In this document: positions 44,901-57,861 of the stretch, in pieces
Layout: the number at the start of each line of letters is the position of its first letter
How positions within the stretch are numbered: position 1 is the first letter of the stretch
Position numbers and translations under genes: made by a program
Notes under the pieces: model-generated
Told to the model about the DNA's origin: nothing
Database searches by the model: none
The model's input: only the letters and a program-made list of their open reading frames with translations
Origin: Sphagnum compactum
Lineage: Eukaryota > Bryophyta > Sphagnopsida > Sphagnales
DNA: 64,000 nucleotides
Direction: 5' to 3'
NCBI GenBank assembly: GCA_965153455.1
Contig: OZ234501.1
Location: 1,612,001-1,676,000, forward strand

Positions 44901-46342
44901 TTTTCCAACAACTCTTGAAGTTTGTCTTTATGTGCAACAACAATCATCCTAAGCTTCATCATAATCAAAATCAAAATCCTAGATCCTTTCCTTCCAAAAG
45001 TAATTTGAGAACCAAATTAATCAAATGTTTTAATCATGTCTTGTTAAATCTTTGCCATTCACTTGATAATAGGTTCCAAAGGAACTTGCCATTTAGTATG
45101 GAAAATATGGTAATGCAAACAACAATGGTTCAATGTTAGTTGTTTGATATTTTGATAGTGTTACCAAAATCATAAAAGTTAATATTTCAATATGCGATGG
45201 AGTTTGCCATGAACTTTGAAAAAGGGTGCTATAAACATTCAATATGTTTGATTCACCATTAGAAACACATTCTTCATAGGTGGTAATGAAATTGACACAA
45301 AATCAATCACATTAGTCTTGAGTTGATTTGTAGTTGCAACATGTTGTGATTCAACTTGTTGATTAGGCATTGAATATTTGTCTTGTTCAACAAAAAACTT
45401 TCAATCATCATCTATCAAAATTGCTTATCAACATGGACAATTTTTGAGCACATGCTTACATCCTTGTCATAACAAAAGTTGTTCAAATTTGAATTGTTAA
45501 ATATTTGGACCAAACTTGGTCATAAAATAACATTCAAGAAGCACATTTGATTTCGTATTAGATTAACTTTTGAAAATTGTTGTACACAATATTTCAACCA
45601 TAGTTGGGCTTGCATTTTGAACTAACATAGATGGTCCCATAAAGCATGCATCTACATGGTCCAAAGTACACATTCTTTAACAAGGTAACATTGAATTTTT
45701 ATTTGCCAGTTAAACTATGCTTACAATTGGTCAAACCTTTGTTGTTGATGCATAAAGGTGGAAGACCACCAAGGTTAAAAAATTGAGATTTGATCAACAT
45801 TGGTGGCATACAGAAGATCAAGCTCTTGACTTGCAATTTTAGAATTCACATTGAGCTTGTTTGCCCATATTTACCAATTTAACAATGGTTATGATAATTC
45901 TCGTAGTCGTCATGAGTAAACAAAAGGTCCAACACCCATCATGAATTCTCTTAAGGAATTATTAATGTAATTAATAGATATATCTTTGACCTTTCCAACT
46001 TGTTGGTTCAATAATTGTCTTGATTCTCCATGCAAGTATTCTTGAAATTATTGCACAAAAATCTCTGATTTAATACCTTATGTTTTTTTCTTCGAAACCA
46101 TCATTTTTTTCGATATAATAATGGGTTCTACAAATGCAAACCTGTTATGCAATTGCTTTCTTTACATTCCTACATTTGTGATATTACAATTTATTTTTGA
46201 ATCTAAACATCTCTAAACACTTTTGGTTATAACTTGTAACATTTTGTAAAAATATTTTCTTCATGCAATATTAACTTTCTTTAAATCCTTACTCCTACAA
46301 TCAAAACAAATGTTTGTGTGTTTTGACATTGATGAATATATC
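41962..46342. other. AT-rich DNA without a recognised gene
   Basis: From 42000 to 42230 the sequence is GC-balanced and may be the 5' part of the BSD-type gene on the minus strand. From 42500 to 46340 it is AT-rich with short frames only. The phrase GAGCATTTCAGTCCTT..TGGCCTGGTTTTT..CCCTAAATCTTAAAACTCT repeats at about 43185 and 43327. No RNA gene was seen. Confidence 0.4.
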
Positions 46343-46560
46343 ATACATCATATGATGAAAATCTTCAAATGGTTTGTTTGGTTCACTAACTTTCTTTGCG
46401 TGGGGATTGGGGTTCTTGCCCTACATTAATTATTATTCGTTTCAAGAAAAACTTATGGGTAGGGAAAACAAGGCCATCCTTCCCACATACTATGAGTTCA
46501 TTATAGGGTGTTCGACACCTTGCTACATCATTTGATGAAAATCTTCAAATGGTTTGTTTA
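46343..46560. repeat. Tandem repeat pair (CATCATATGATGAAAATCTT family)
   Basis: Two units about 180 bp apart begin CATCATATGATGAAAATCTT (about 46345) and CATCATTTGATGAAAATCTT (about 46526). A second locus with the same two-unit arrangement lies at 55431-55735. The interior shares GTGGGGATTGGGG and GGGAAAACAAGGCCATCCTT. Confidence 0.65.
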
Positions 46561-46631
46561 CTTCACATACTCACCTCTCCTATTAATAAGATGAAGTGCC
46601 TCTCCCAAGTTTATTTATTTATTATGTTGGC

Positions 46632-46866
46632 AACATGCCAATTTGATTGGCCCATCACTCAAAAAAAGGAAACTATGGAGACTCTCCAAAACAATAGGCT
46701 TTATTTTGAAGGATATAGTTCCTCCCCATTGGCTCACCTATATAGGTAAAAGGAGGACATCATTTTCCAAGGCATGTGGGATAAAAGTGAGGTGGTATGG
46801 AGAACATGTTGGGGAAAACATTGCAAATTTGGGGAATATAATGGGAAACCCATTGGGAACTTGAAG
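46632..46866. repeat. Dispersed repeat (TGGCCCATCACTC family), copy 1
   Basis: Shares with 59985-60247 and 60555-60800 the order GCCAATTTGATTGGCCCATC, GAAACTATGG, CTCC..AAAA.A.AGGCT, TATAG..CCTCC, GGTGAAAGGAGGAC-like text, GGGATAAAAGTGAGGTGGTA, ATGGAGAACATGTTGGGG. A TATATAGG motif lies in the middle. Non-coding. Confidence 0.7.
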
Positions 46867-47268
46867 GGGATATAATGCAAACACATTGGAAAGCCATGAA
46901 AAATGGAAAAAGAAGTGAAAGTTAGGAGCTTAGATACTTGTAGGTGTTGTGGTGACTATTGTTGCGAGCAATGTCACAAGATCAAAAAATGAAGTTGACA
47001 AACCAAACACTAAAGATGCAAGGTGAGTTCACAATTTCCAGAGCTCCTTGCATCATGCAGCTAGAAATATATTTTTACTTCTTACAAAACAAGTTGTTTG
47101 TATAGTAATGTGAACAAGGCCATGATGTTTTCATCTTTAAAATCATCACCTTTTAAAAAGTAGACACCATCTTTTCATGGATTACATGCATTTGAATGCA
47201 CATTATATTCTCATTGATTTCGTTCATTTTTTCTATCTATTTTACCTTCTTTGCCCCATGTGGGTGTT

Positions 47269-47548
47269 TTATAGATGTGCGCTACTATTGCTAAGAGCCA
47301 CAAAATCCATGATCTCAAAGTTGCTTTCAATTGAAAGCGCACAAACTTCACACAATTGTTCATTGATGTCACTTGGGAAGGTGAACCTTTTCAATGGCAC
47401 TAGTTTCTTCAAGTTGTCACAGATATTCGCCCACTTGGCACGTCCTTGAACATGAACTAACAATTTATGAAGGTGAAGCTCATGTGTTTTGGATGTTTTA
47501 ACTTGTAAAGCTCCATTGCCTTCAGCAAAGTGTCATTTTGAGAGCTCT
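47269..47548 (-). pseudogene. NAM-associated (trihelix/Myb-like) DNA-binding domain remnant
   Basis: On the minus strand one frame reads NDTLLKAMELYKLKHPKHMS then FTFINC, a TAG stop (47457-47459) and FMFKDVP. After a shift of one base near 47431-47439 the next frame continues PKWANICDNLKKL. The combined pattern D.LL.KA...Y...H....FTF.HCW..LKD.PKW matches the C-terminal half of the plant NAM-associated/trihelix-like domain, with the stop replacing the conserved tryptophan. These domains occur in transcription-factor-like and transposase-derived genes. A stop and a frameshift show that it is dead. Confidence 0.45.
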
Positions 47549-49435
47549 CAAATTCATTCATTGTCACTACAACCATGTAACACCCACAAAACTTGGCAAC
47601 GTCATTATTTTACCCCCATTATGTTTCTAACAATCTTGCAAGTCATTCAAATACTCTATTTTTGTTGTAATATTCAAACACCCTATCCCAAAAGTGCTAT
47701 TTGTTTTTACCATTCCTTATTTTTGGGTCTTGGCCGAGGTGCATGAAGCTTAAACAAAGTTGGCATTCTTCTTCAATGACGAACTTACCCTTCTTTGATA
47801 TGGATGCTTGTCAATTGGGGTCCACAATTGATGTTACAAGAATTGCTAGCACCACATGGATTTTAGTGCATTGCAAACATGATGTCATTAATTTTCCATA
47901 AAGATCAATTTGTGGGTCTATATTTTATTGCAAATTTTCAAATGAAATAAGGTTTTTTACAAATGCTAGTTTGGTTTTGAAAGGTTGGAGCGAACAATGG
48001 GGAAGGCAAAATAGTTATTAACATTAAGTTATCATTAGTGTTGTGTTTCATGTACCCTAGTGGAGATGCTCTAAAAACATTGATGTTCCTTTCATATCAC
48101 ATAATGTGGTCTTCAAATTATTTAAAGGCACCCCTTTAAAGATTTCCAACGATAGTCACACTAATTGTTCAAAGACTCTTGCTATACGGTTTTGAGGTAA
48201 ATCAACTTATTACATTTAGATATACATAAGGATATATATACCCAAACATCTCACCTCATGAAAGTTGAGGTGTTGGGAGAGATGATTATTCAAGATATAC
48301 TCCATGATTAAAGAAAACTTGTTAACTTGTGAACAAAATCTTGGTGGCAAGTTAAGTATGACAAATTGTAATTTTGGATATAAGTAGAGTGTGCAAGAAG
48401 TGGCATCTGAATTGAAAAATTCTTTGAAATTATGCATGATTCAAGTAGATAGTTAATAAAAAAGGATATTAAATAAATCACTTTCATATTTTCATTATTA
48501 ACCAAATTTGCTACATTTGTTTATGGACGACCCTTAGTTTAATTACATCACAATTTTGAAAATAATAATAATGTGCACATTAAGCAAATTTCATATCACT
48601 TAAAACTAAAACAATCCCACAAATAACCCACATGGAAACATAAATTGAATAGGTTCATGCTATAGGTTAGACATCATGGCCATAGATTTTTTTTCTAAAA
48701 AGGATTAAAAGTAATGACAAAAGTAAAGAGAAAAGTAGCAAGTGGCCAAACTTCATATTTGCACACATTTGATCAGATTTTATGCTAGTTGGCCCACAAT
48801 TTAGTAAATTACATAAGTTGTGTACTTTACCTTAAAGAAGATCATTATTCAATATAGTATCATGTGGTTTTATTAGTTAGTTATTGGTGAATCCAAATTT
48901 CTTTATTTTTGGGGGTGTGATGGGCTCATTGATTATCACCAAAAAAATATTGTAAAAATATTTGCAAATATTTTTAACGTATTTGAAGGTATGTTCCCAA
49001 AGTGTATTATGTCACGAATAATCTTTCGTGCATTTTATTTGTTGAAATGCCAAAATTGACACCATGTATTACATGGTTTTCTTAAAATAAAAATTTGTGT
49101 CAACTTTTATGTTTAGTAATGCCTTCAAATTAGGGGAGTTTGGAAGTAAACACCCTTCCACCTCCACAAAAACATTGTGGCAAAACATATAGAATATAAT
49201 TTTAAAACACAAGGAAAAAAATTAGGAGCACTATCAAGAACATTATTAAGAACATGTGGGGGAACAAATACTCTAAACCAACCAATATTCAAGGTTCCAA
49301 CTTCTTGCCCCCACCCTTGTCCTTTCCTCGGTCCCACTTTGTAAGAATTTTCTATGTTCTACATATTTGTTCACTTTATTGAATGCCTAAAATAAATTAC
49401 ATTGTTATAATTTATTTCACCCTACATTATTTATG
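47549..49435. other. AT-rich DNA without a recognised gene
   Basis: Short frames only. The longest (47701-47901, plus strand) is unrecognised. Confidence 0.4.
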
Positions 49436-49745
49436 GCATTTATGGTTATTCTTAGTTATTTTAATCTATTTTTAGTTATTTCACCTTAGGTTACTTTTGA
49501 TTATTTTAAATTACTTTTGGTTTCTTTATGTTATTTATAACTATTTTAGGTTATTTTCAACTATTGTAAGTTATTTTTGGCTATTGTAAGCTATTTCACT
49601 TTAGGCTATTTATGGTTATTATAAGTTATTTTTGGCTATTGTAAGCAATTTCACTTTTGGATATTTGTGGTTATTATAAGTTATTTCACTTTTAGATATT
49701 TGCAGCTATTATAAATTATGTTAGGTTATTTTATCTTATGTCATT
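49436..49745. repeat. TTATTTTTGGCTATTGTAAG-type minisatellite
   Basis: About 300 bp of degenerate 18-25-bp units such as GGTTATTTTTAGTTATTTCA, TGTAAGTTATTTTTGGCTAT and TATAAGTTATTTCACTTTTAG. The sequence is T-rich on the plus strand and has no open frame of note. It directly precedes GC-rich repeat copy d. Confidence 0.7.
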
Positions 49746-49756
49746 TTCAACTATGT

Positions 49757-50620
49757 GGTGTCACAACCTTACTTTGAGAGAGTGTGATGATGAGACTCGC
49801 ACTCTGGAAATGGGGACTTGGGAGTCCTCTGGGACTCCCAAAACTTCAGAGTCCTTCGCACTCCCATAACTTGGTGCCACTCCCAGCTTCCAGCACTAAA
49901 GAGGGGTAAGAGGGGCGTGCTGAAAGCTCCAAGATTGGATTAGGACAAGGGACATTCTATTTAGTTACACGGTCCTGCATCTACAAACCAACCACAAGTG
50001 GGTTAGTTCACATCCGAGACACTTTCAGTGTTGGGACAAGCCATGGGCAACCTTGCACTCATTTGACTCACCACGGCCCGAACTCGGGGGAAGCCACCAC
50101 CTTCACCCATATAGTATTCTCTGTGGCTTTCCGCGGCACCCACATCCGAATGGCATTTTTTCCTGAGACTCCCAAAGTGGAGTCTCGAAATTGTCTCGGT
50201 TTGGACCCCTGGGACTTTGAGCAATCATAACTTCTAATCTCGACCTCTGATTGGGGCGAAGTCTAAACCAAACTTGTAGCTACCCTTGAGAGCTTTCCAA
50301 TGGCGTATTGCACTCCACCTACACACGTTGGGATTGGGTCGATTCCCGACTTTTAGTGGTCGGGGGTCAAATTGCCAATTTGACTCCCGACCTTTCTTTC
50401 GTCCATAATTTGTGTTACAGATGTCCAAATCGCCATGCGAGGCCATTTCGGACATCTACACTTCAAGACCTTTCAAAAAATATAAAGAACACCTCAATGC
50501 AAGGTGTTTTGGCCCCTACAATTGTGTTCTGAGTTTTCAGGATTCCCGGGGGACTCCCAACTCCCATTTTCGGGAGTGTGAGTGGCGACCTCACACTTCC
50601 TCAAAGTGGGGTTGTAATAA
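49757..50620 (+). mobile_element. GC-rich repeat family, copy d, with terminal inverted repeats
   Basis: This copy stands alone, and its two ends are inverted repeats of each other over about 40 bp. The left end has CACAACCTTACTTTGAGAGA and GTGTGATGATGAGACTC. The reverse complement of the right end reads TACAACCCCACTTTGAGGAA and GTGTGAGGTCGCCACTC. The interior shares the family landmarks (CTCACCACGGCC, TATAGTATTCTCTGTGGCTT, TCGATTCCCGACTTTTAGTG). No coding capacity. The structure suggests that the family is a non-autonomous terminal-inverted-repeat transposon of about 0.8-0.9 kb. A target duplication is not clear. Confidence 0.6.
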
Positions 50621-52862
50621 TTTCACCCTCAACTTGTATTCTTCACATTACTAGTTAATAGTTGCAAAAAATAAATTGCAATTATATGTGTGGTTTTTTA
50701 CACAGTTTGTAGTTGAACAGTAGTTGAAAACATAGTTGCAAAAGGGGGGATTTTATACTAGTGATGAAAACATTTATATGTTCATGTTAAAAGAAGGAAT
50801 AGGAAGTCATAAACATTTGAACTTTCCATGTAACCTAATGTAAGATGTACATTTACACAATTTGAAAATACCTCCAACCATTATAAAGTAATGAAATAAA
50901 AACATTGTAATAATAATTCATCCCAACACATTTAAGACATGATAAATGTGAAAAAAATGCATTATGGATTATTTATTATGCATAGATATTAGGTTTATTA
51001 ATTCATTTATTTTGTCATCTTTAAACAATAATGTACACCTAAATCTAACTAGGTAAAATGGGAATTTTCACATTCATCACCAAATGCATCAATTAAAACC
51101 AATGTCATCATAGTTCTCTTGTTTTAGGTGAAAACATGAATGAACAAACTAATATTGGTGTTGTATTATGATTTTTTACAAACTAAATTTGTTCAAAACC
51201 ATTTGGCTCGTACCAAAATCAATATTCTATTTAATGAAAATTGGTTTTAAGCTATCAACTCACACTATGAAAAATCGTGTTTGTCGAAACCACACTACCT
51301 TGTAACTAAAATTAAAAAACAACTCATATATAACTATTATGCAACTATCCTTTAAGTATTATAACTATTGTGCAACTATCCCTTTAGAAATATACTGCAT
51401 TAATAAATAAATTGCCACGTTAGAAAAATCAATTAATTGTATTATAGTTGCAATTGAATTGAAAATGGGTCTTCTATATGATAATTTATACACATTGTAC
51501 ATACACATGCAGTCAACCATGTTTGATTTTTTCAAGAGTTGCATTATAGTTGCATCTGACAACTATTGTAGAACTATTATAAATGTGTCATCAAAACAAC
51601 AACTATGTTGCAATTAATGTATAATGTACATACATGCGATCATGCCACGTGTCCACATTTTCACCACCCATAATGGGATACATTTGCAACTACTTTTGAT
51701 TATGATTCCCATTGATATAATTAATATGGCCATTAATGAACTAGTATTAAAATACTACTATTCAATTATGTTTTGATTATAATACAACTATTTATAATTT
51801 AATAAGTATACATATTCATCAATTATTTATATTTTCATCATATGTGTTTCATTTTGAATGATTTAAAATGTTATAGGACCGCTACTTCAAGTTTTAGAAA
51901 TCATTTTTGAAGTGCAAAGGAAAATGAATAATGAAAATATAACAAGAAGAGAAATAAGTTTTCTAACTTACAAAACATGGTTTTTTTTTTTTTTCTCCTT
52001 TTTTGGTCCCTTCCCACTTTCAAACCTCATAACCTTTTTATTACTTATTAGTTTTAGATGATTTAAATTGTTATAAGAGCCACCTTAAGTTCTACAAATC
52101 ATTTTAAAATTCTAATAACAACATAATAACATACAAAGAATTTTTCTGATGTTTGGGAATCGGCCTTTGTAGCATTTGGTGGTTTGTTTTTTTCAATTCT
52201 TAACCCCTTCTACTTTGAGGGGCTATAACTTTCTCAATTTTAGTCCATTTTGGATGATTTTATGTGTAATAGATGTGCCAATATGAGGGGTTCAAGTTTT
52301 GTTTAAACACAAAAAAATAATGGAGCCCTCCCCTTGGATCTAGCCTGACTTGAATGCTTAAATGTTATAGTTACAAGTCGATTTACAATTAATGAACAAC
52401 TAAAAGATTTAATCCATATGCTTTATCTTCAAATTCCATGTTACAAACTATATAAAAAAGACTTGTTGTCTTACGTTCTCACATTAAAAACCATGTGCCA
52501 TTTTGGGACAAGCTTAAAAAAACTTAATTTAAAAACAAAACAAAAATAAATAAATAAAAATTCATGGCTATTATTTAATGCACTTAGTTTTGTGCTTCCT
52601 TGTTTACTTATTAACCTAGGCAAATAAGTAGGTCCTACTTGTCTACCTATTTATGTAAGTAGGTAGGTAGGGAAATACGCAAGTATGTAGGTTCTAAGAC
52701 CTACCAACCTACCTACTTATGGTTATGTATGACCTACCTAACTAAAATTTATTTAAATATTTTTTCCAATATATAATTTATATGCCATGTGGCAAAACAA
52801 AAAATTGTGTCACGTGTCACAATCTTGAATCATCATTAATAATCATGATGAATAATGGAGAT

Positions 52863-52900
<38 letters not shown>

Positions 52901-52948
52901 ATGTGATACATTTTTTAAATGGATGACAATTGATGATGTTAGCATGGC
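50621..52948. other. AT-rich DNA without a recognised gene
   Basis: TTGCAACTA/TAGTTGCA motifs recur between 50650 and 51700. A foldback of TAAGTAGGTAGGTAGGG with CCAACCTACCTACTTA lies at about 52654-52723. A (TA)n microsatellite occupies about 52866-52896. Confidence 0.4.
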
Positions 52949-53696
52949 ATCATGTAGCTTCCTTCTCCCTCAAACGCTCAAGCTACTGTGATCATCGTCA
53001 CCCATGTCACCAAGTAAAAGATGACTTGTGCAACATGATGGGCTAAATACAGACACTGGGTGAAACCAACAAACAGGAAACGTATGGATGTAAAACAAGA
53101 ATCCTGGCAACGATGGAACCTGGAGTGAACCAATAAAACATGTTTACCAATCAACCCTACATTGTCAGCTCTATCCTCAATTATGAGATGGAAATCAACT
53201 CCTTGTGTCCAACACAGAGATGAATGAATGGTTGAGTGGGCACGGAATCGGTAAACGTGTACCTGCCGTCAGTGGTGGCACAATCCTTCTACGAAGTTCT
53301 AAGGCACGAGAAAACAAATAAAAAAGATATGCGACAGAAGAGTTTATGAAGAAACAGGAGGAAACGAGTAAGAGAAGAGTGTGGAAATTTCAGGGAGATC
53401 GTGAAGAGGAAAGGCATCAATATGTCCAGAGAGCTGTAGGAAAGATCAGGTTCTGTGAATCTGTGTTGTGATGGAGATACTTTATAACATGTATGCTTTT
53501 TGAGAGGGTAAAGGACTTCTAGCAGGTTTTAGAAGAGCAGAAAGGGAAGAGAAAACATATACCAGAGGATTCAATGAATGGAATTTGAGTAATGGGAAGG
53601 ATGGAAAATTCATTCTCTTGTCGTAAGAGAAAAGATGTTGATGTTTCACAAGGGCCACCAAAAGAAAAGAAAAGGAAATGTTATGCGGATCCACGG
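52949..53696 (+). repeat. 0.75-kb duplication, copy 1 (interrupted by a foldback element)
   Basis: Matches 61557-62303 closely along its full length. Both start near CATGTAGCTTCCTTCTCCCT and run to CGGATCCA.GGTG. The copy contains the equivalent of the putative SERAC1-like first exon (ATG context GGAAAATTCATTCTCTTG...). The start codon region reads ATGGAAAATTC instead of ATGGGAAATTC, and an upstream frame carries a stop where copy 2 has Ser (TAA against TCA near 53320). Similarity stops exactly where the foldback element begins. Confidence 0.8.
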
Positions 53697-55162
53697 TGGC
53701 TTAAACTTGGGGTAGGTCGTAGAGCATTTTCGTGGCTTGGAGTCCGGGGACATGTTTGATATCTCAAGCATGTTCTACGATGGGTGCTATGCCACCATGT
53801 CCAAGCCCCCAAGTAGTCAAAGGTCATTTGGTCTGAACCCCATGCCACGCATGACCATAATGTTTTAAACCCCATGCTATTACATCCCAACCCCCTGGCA
53901 ACCTAGCCTCATTCTATCTTAGGCCCCATGTTGTCACGTCCAAAGCCCTGGGCAACCTTCTCATAGCCCCTAAATAACATAGGGTCCATTCCATTTTGTA
54001 ATGGGCCCGTGTTGTGCAGTGTTATATAGCCCAAATCACATTGTCCTAATCGTCAAAAGGTCTAAAATTGTTTTTTCATAGGCAATAAGTCGCGCATTCT
54101 AGGCCCCAAGCAAGCTAGGGGGGCTTCAAGGCATCGATTCTTAGGCCTAGGCAACAAGGGTCTATTTTTGTCATGGCCCTAGGGCACCCTATCTCATCCC
54201 CCAAGCCACTTGTCTCGGTCCCTGTGTTATTTGAAGGTGGGATTCGAATTAGTATTTTTTTGCTTGTTGACCTCTAGCCAAATTTGGTTCGTTTTTCTTG
54301 TGGGTGATGGTTAGTCCATGCACTTGACAAAAATTGAAAAAGAAAACCATGGGAAATATATCTAGAAGATTTATTTTTTATTTTGGGGAAGAATAATTAT
54401 TTTGAGGTGGGCAGAATAAAAAGGGCTATTTTCTAAAACCAACTTTCCGCATATAACTAATTGCACATTGCAAATCCATTTGGTGTATGATGGGTGTACA
54501 AATTATGGTTATTATTTAATGTGATTTTGTATTGACATTTTATTTTTATTCATTCCAATACATGATTTGGACAAACCTCCTCAATTACTCTTGAAAACTC
54601 TCGAAAACCACATCCATGCTATATTTTTATAATGGCAAAATCATAGTTGTAAACCCACTGTGGTATTGGGTGGAATGGGCTCTCCTAGGTGCATTCCATC
54701 ATGGTACACGTTCCACACCATTGACAAGTGCCTTGGGGCCCAAGACAAAAATAGACACTTGGTTGAATGGGTCTAAAAATGGGTGCCTTGAGGCCCCCTT
54801 AACTTGCTTGGGACCTAAGACAAGCAGGCTCGAGGACATTACACAACATGAGCCCACGACAAAATGGAATGGACCTTAAATTATTTAGGGGCTAGGAGAA
54901 GGTGGCACAAGATTTAAGACACGATAACATGGGGCTTAAGATAGAATGATCCTAGGTTGCTAGGGGTTGGGATGCAATAGCCTGGGGTCTAGGACATTAT
55001 GGCCATGGGTGGCATGGGGCTCAACTCAAATGACCCTTGAATACTTGGGGGCTTGGATATGGTGGTATATAGTGCGCATTGTAGAACATGCCCCATGTAT
55101 AGAACATGTCCTCGGACTCCAAACCACGAAAATATTCTATTGCCTACCCTAAGCTTAAGCCA
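53697..55162. mobile_element. Foldback element with 0.45-0.5-kb inverted arms
   Basis: The left arm (53697 to about 54195) starts TGGCTTAAACTTGGGGTAGG. The right arm (about 54722-55162) ends with the near-exact reverse complement, CCTACCCTAAGCTTAAGCCA. Along the arms, matched landmarks include TCGTGG.TTGGAGTCCG.GG, CCAAGCCCCCAAGTA.TCAA, CCATTCCATTTTGT and TCTATTTTTGTC. Arms are roughly 80 percent alike by eye. The centre (about 54200-54720) is AT-rich and non-coding. The similar frames on opposite strands (53681-53890 minus, 54967-55152 plus) are a by-product of the inversion. Confidence 0.75.
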
Positions 55163-57861
55163 AAATTCATAATGTTACCTTGTTTTCACGGATGATCTTT
55201 TTGGATGTCGTATAAAAAACACAAATTAAAATTATAAGCTTGTTCCCATTATGTGTTCCCAAAGACCCTAGGTAGTTGGGGGGCCAAGATAAGAGATTGA
55301 TAGAGTATTTTTCATGTCAAGGGACCATAGGCAATAGAATCTTTCATGAATTGCCCTTTGGCTGGAGCAAGAACTCTCGTTTTTAATCTTCTTACATACA
55401 TGGCCTTTTTGGAATTTTGTACATCATATGATGAAAATCTTCAAATAGTTTGTTTGGTTCACTAACTTTCTCTGCGTGGGGACTGGGGGACTTGTTGTAC
55501 ACTATTATTAATTTGAAGAAAAGCTTATAAGTAGGGAAAACAAGGCCATCCTTCCCATAGACTATGAGCTCCTTAGGGGGTGTTTAACACCTTACTACAT
55601 CATCTGATGAAAATCTTCAAATGGTTTGTTTGGTTCACTGACTTTCTCTGGGTGGGGATTGGGGGATTTGCCCTACACTATTACTAGTATGGAGAAAAGC
55701 TTTTAGGTGGGAAAACAAGGCCATCCTTTGTACGTTGCTGAAATCAATACATATGTAGGTGAAACTAACTTCTAGTTGAAACTTTTTTGTGAGTGAAGTT
55801 GGAATGGAAGGTGTTGTGGACCTTATTACCCCTTTGTTTTTTTTTCTTGCAAGTGTTTCAATTCTCCAATACTCCTGGTTGTATGCACCAGCTCTTTCCA
55901 CTCTTAGTATCGTCATACCTAGGCAGTTTCAATATGAATTATATAACTTTCAGAATTATTGAAATTGTCAAACCATATTTATTCAAATTTTTAAAAAAAT
56001 GTTTTAATGTGTACAATAATTATTAATTTTTACATAAAATTTTCAAAATAAAATAATTATTGGACATTGAGATGTTGAACTTGCCATGATATTTAATGTT
56101 TTTATTTTTCAATTTTTTGCTAGAGTGTTAGTACCAGCTTGTGAGCATTCCAAAGAAAAAAAAAGCAATAAATGGTGATTTTTTATTAAAATATTTTAAA
56201 AATATAATAAATATTTTGTCTATCTACAACATCCAAAAATAAAACATCAGGTGAACATTACCCAAAATATCTCTTTTCTAATGATTTTTTTTCAAAAAAC
56301 TAATTTTTTTCTTGAGGATGAATTGCATTACAAATTGGCCCAGTTCGAAAAAGTGGATGAAAACTTTGAAGGAGTTATTAGGATACATAAGTAAGCTTGG
56401 GAGCAATAACCCCGCACAACAAAAGATAGAACATTTGTCAATTTCCAAATATTAGTATCATAAATGTGGTGAAAGAAGGTGACATGTCTGACGACTAAAA
56501 GGCCCCCTTTACGTATAGGGATCAAAAGCAAATGTCATATGTAAGGATTTGACAAATCATGATTTGTGTTAACATTCACAATCACTCGCCCACCAAAAAG
56601 TGGTAGATTAATAACAAGGTCTTGAGGAGGCTAAAGATCATCATCTTATGGTGGCCCAATTGGTGACTCTTTGCTAATTCCTTAGCAGGATGCGCTATGT
56701 CAGTTTGATTAATATGAATGATCAGGCATTTCCCTCACATGGATATCTGCATCCCCAATTAAGGGTATTTTGTCTACATATATGGGTTGTCACCTACGAC
56801 TTGTGCACTCCAAATCGCATTCTATATTCCCCATATTTACTACTACCAGCATAGGAGTTTCCTAACTACATTGCAACACAAAAATACCAATGTAATCATA
56901 AACTCATTTATTGACATCAAATTTGATTGGTTTTCTTTAATTATTTACTACAAATTAACACGTTTCCACTTTTATAAGTAATTTTTTGAAAAAAAATTAT
57001 ACTTCAAATATCATGATCTCTTAAATCACCATCCAAAAAGAGGTTTTTTCCTTTGCGATTCCAGTATATCACAAGGAATTATTATGATAACTACAACCCT
57101 TTGACAAGGGGAAAAAACTTTGGATTGATCCAAGGTTATGTAATTTAGTTGCACTTGTGATCATAATATTAATATGTTTCAATGATTAATGTATTATGCA
57201 TTTAGTAATATTTTTCCATTTCCATTTCCACTAGTTTCAATAATTTAGTTTAAATCTATAATTTTAACGAAATATCATATCAATTTTACATATTAAAAAT
57301 GTCAAAGATATGAAAAATGTGCCAATGGTTCAAATAAAATAAATATAAAAATGACATCCACGTTCAATAAGTTATGAAAGAAACAAGATGATTTTATTTT
57401 TTTATTCTAGTAGGTGGTAGGTGATATTTGCATGAATGAGGAAAGTTATCGAATTTAAAAGACATACAAATCATTTGATTTCATGAATTAATTGGTGTTT
57501 GTTCTATAACGATATTTTCATCTTCTATCCTATTTTATGGTGTCAATAATAATTTAAAGAAATTCCATTAGTTACAAATATATTTAAATTCATACATACA
57601 CCTTGCAAAAACAATCGTCATATGTTGAGTTCACTTTATTTTATAACATGTTCACACTCAAGACAACATATGATCAAGGAGATATTGAATTTAAGTGATT
57701 TTTGTCATTAAAATTGCACAAAAATCCAAAAAATAAAATAAAATAGCTTTTCAAAGTTTGTCACATTAACATATCTCAAAATTGTAAGGTTTCCAATTAC
57801 ACACTTGGTATTCTTGGAAAGCTCTCAATGCATAAGGGTGCCCATTGGTTTTGAAACATTC
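55163..57861. other. AT-rich DNA; tandem repeat pair, no recognised gene
   Basis: At 55431-55735 two units beginning CATCATATGATGAAAATCTT and CATCATCTGATGAAAATCTT, about 166 bp apart, match the pair at 46343-46560. The rest is AT-rich with short frames. ATGTTGAGTTCA...GTTCACACT motifs appear near 57620-57665 and return at 58230-58450. Confidence 0.45.

Noticed and set aside
53681-55152. Two similar peptides (MGCNS...GAW.WW) on opposite strands
   Set aside because: They are the two arms of the foldback element and have no independent support as genes.
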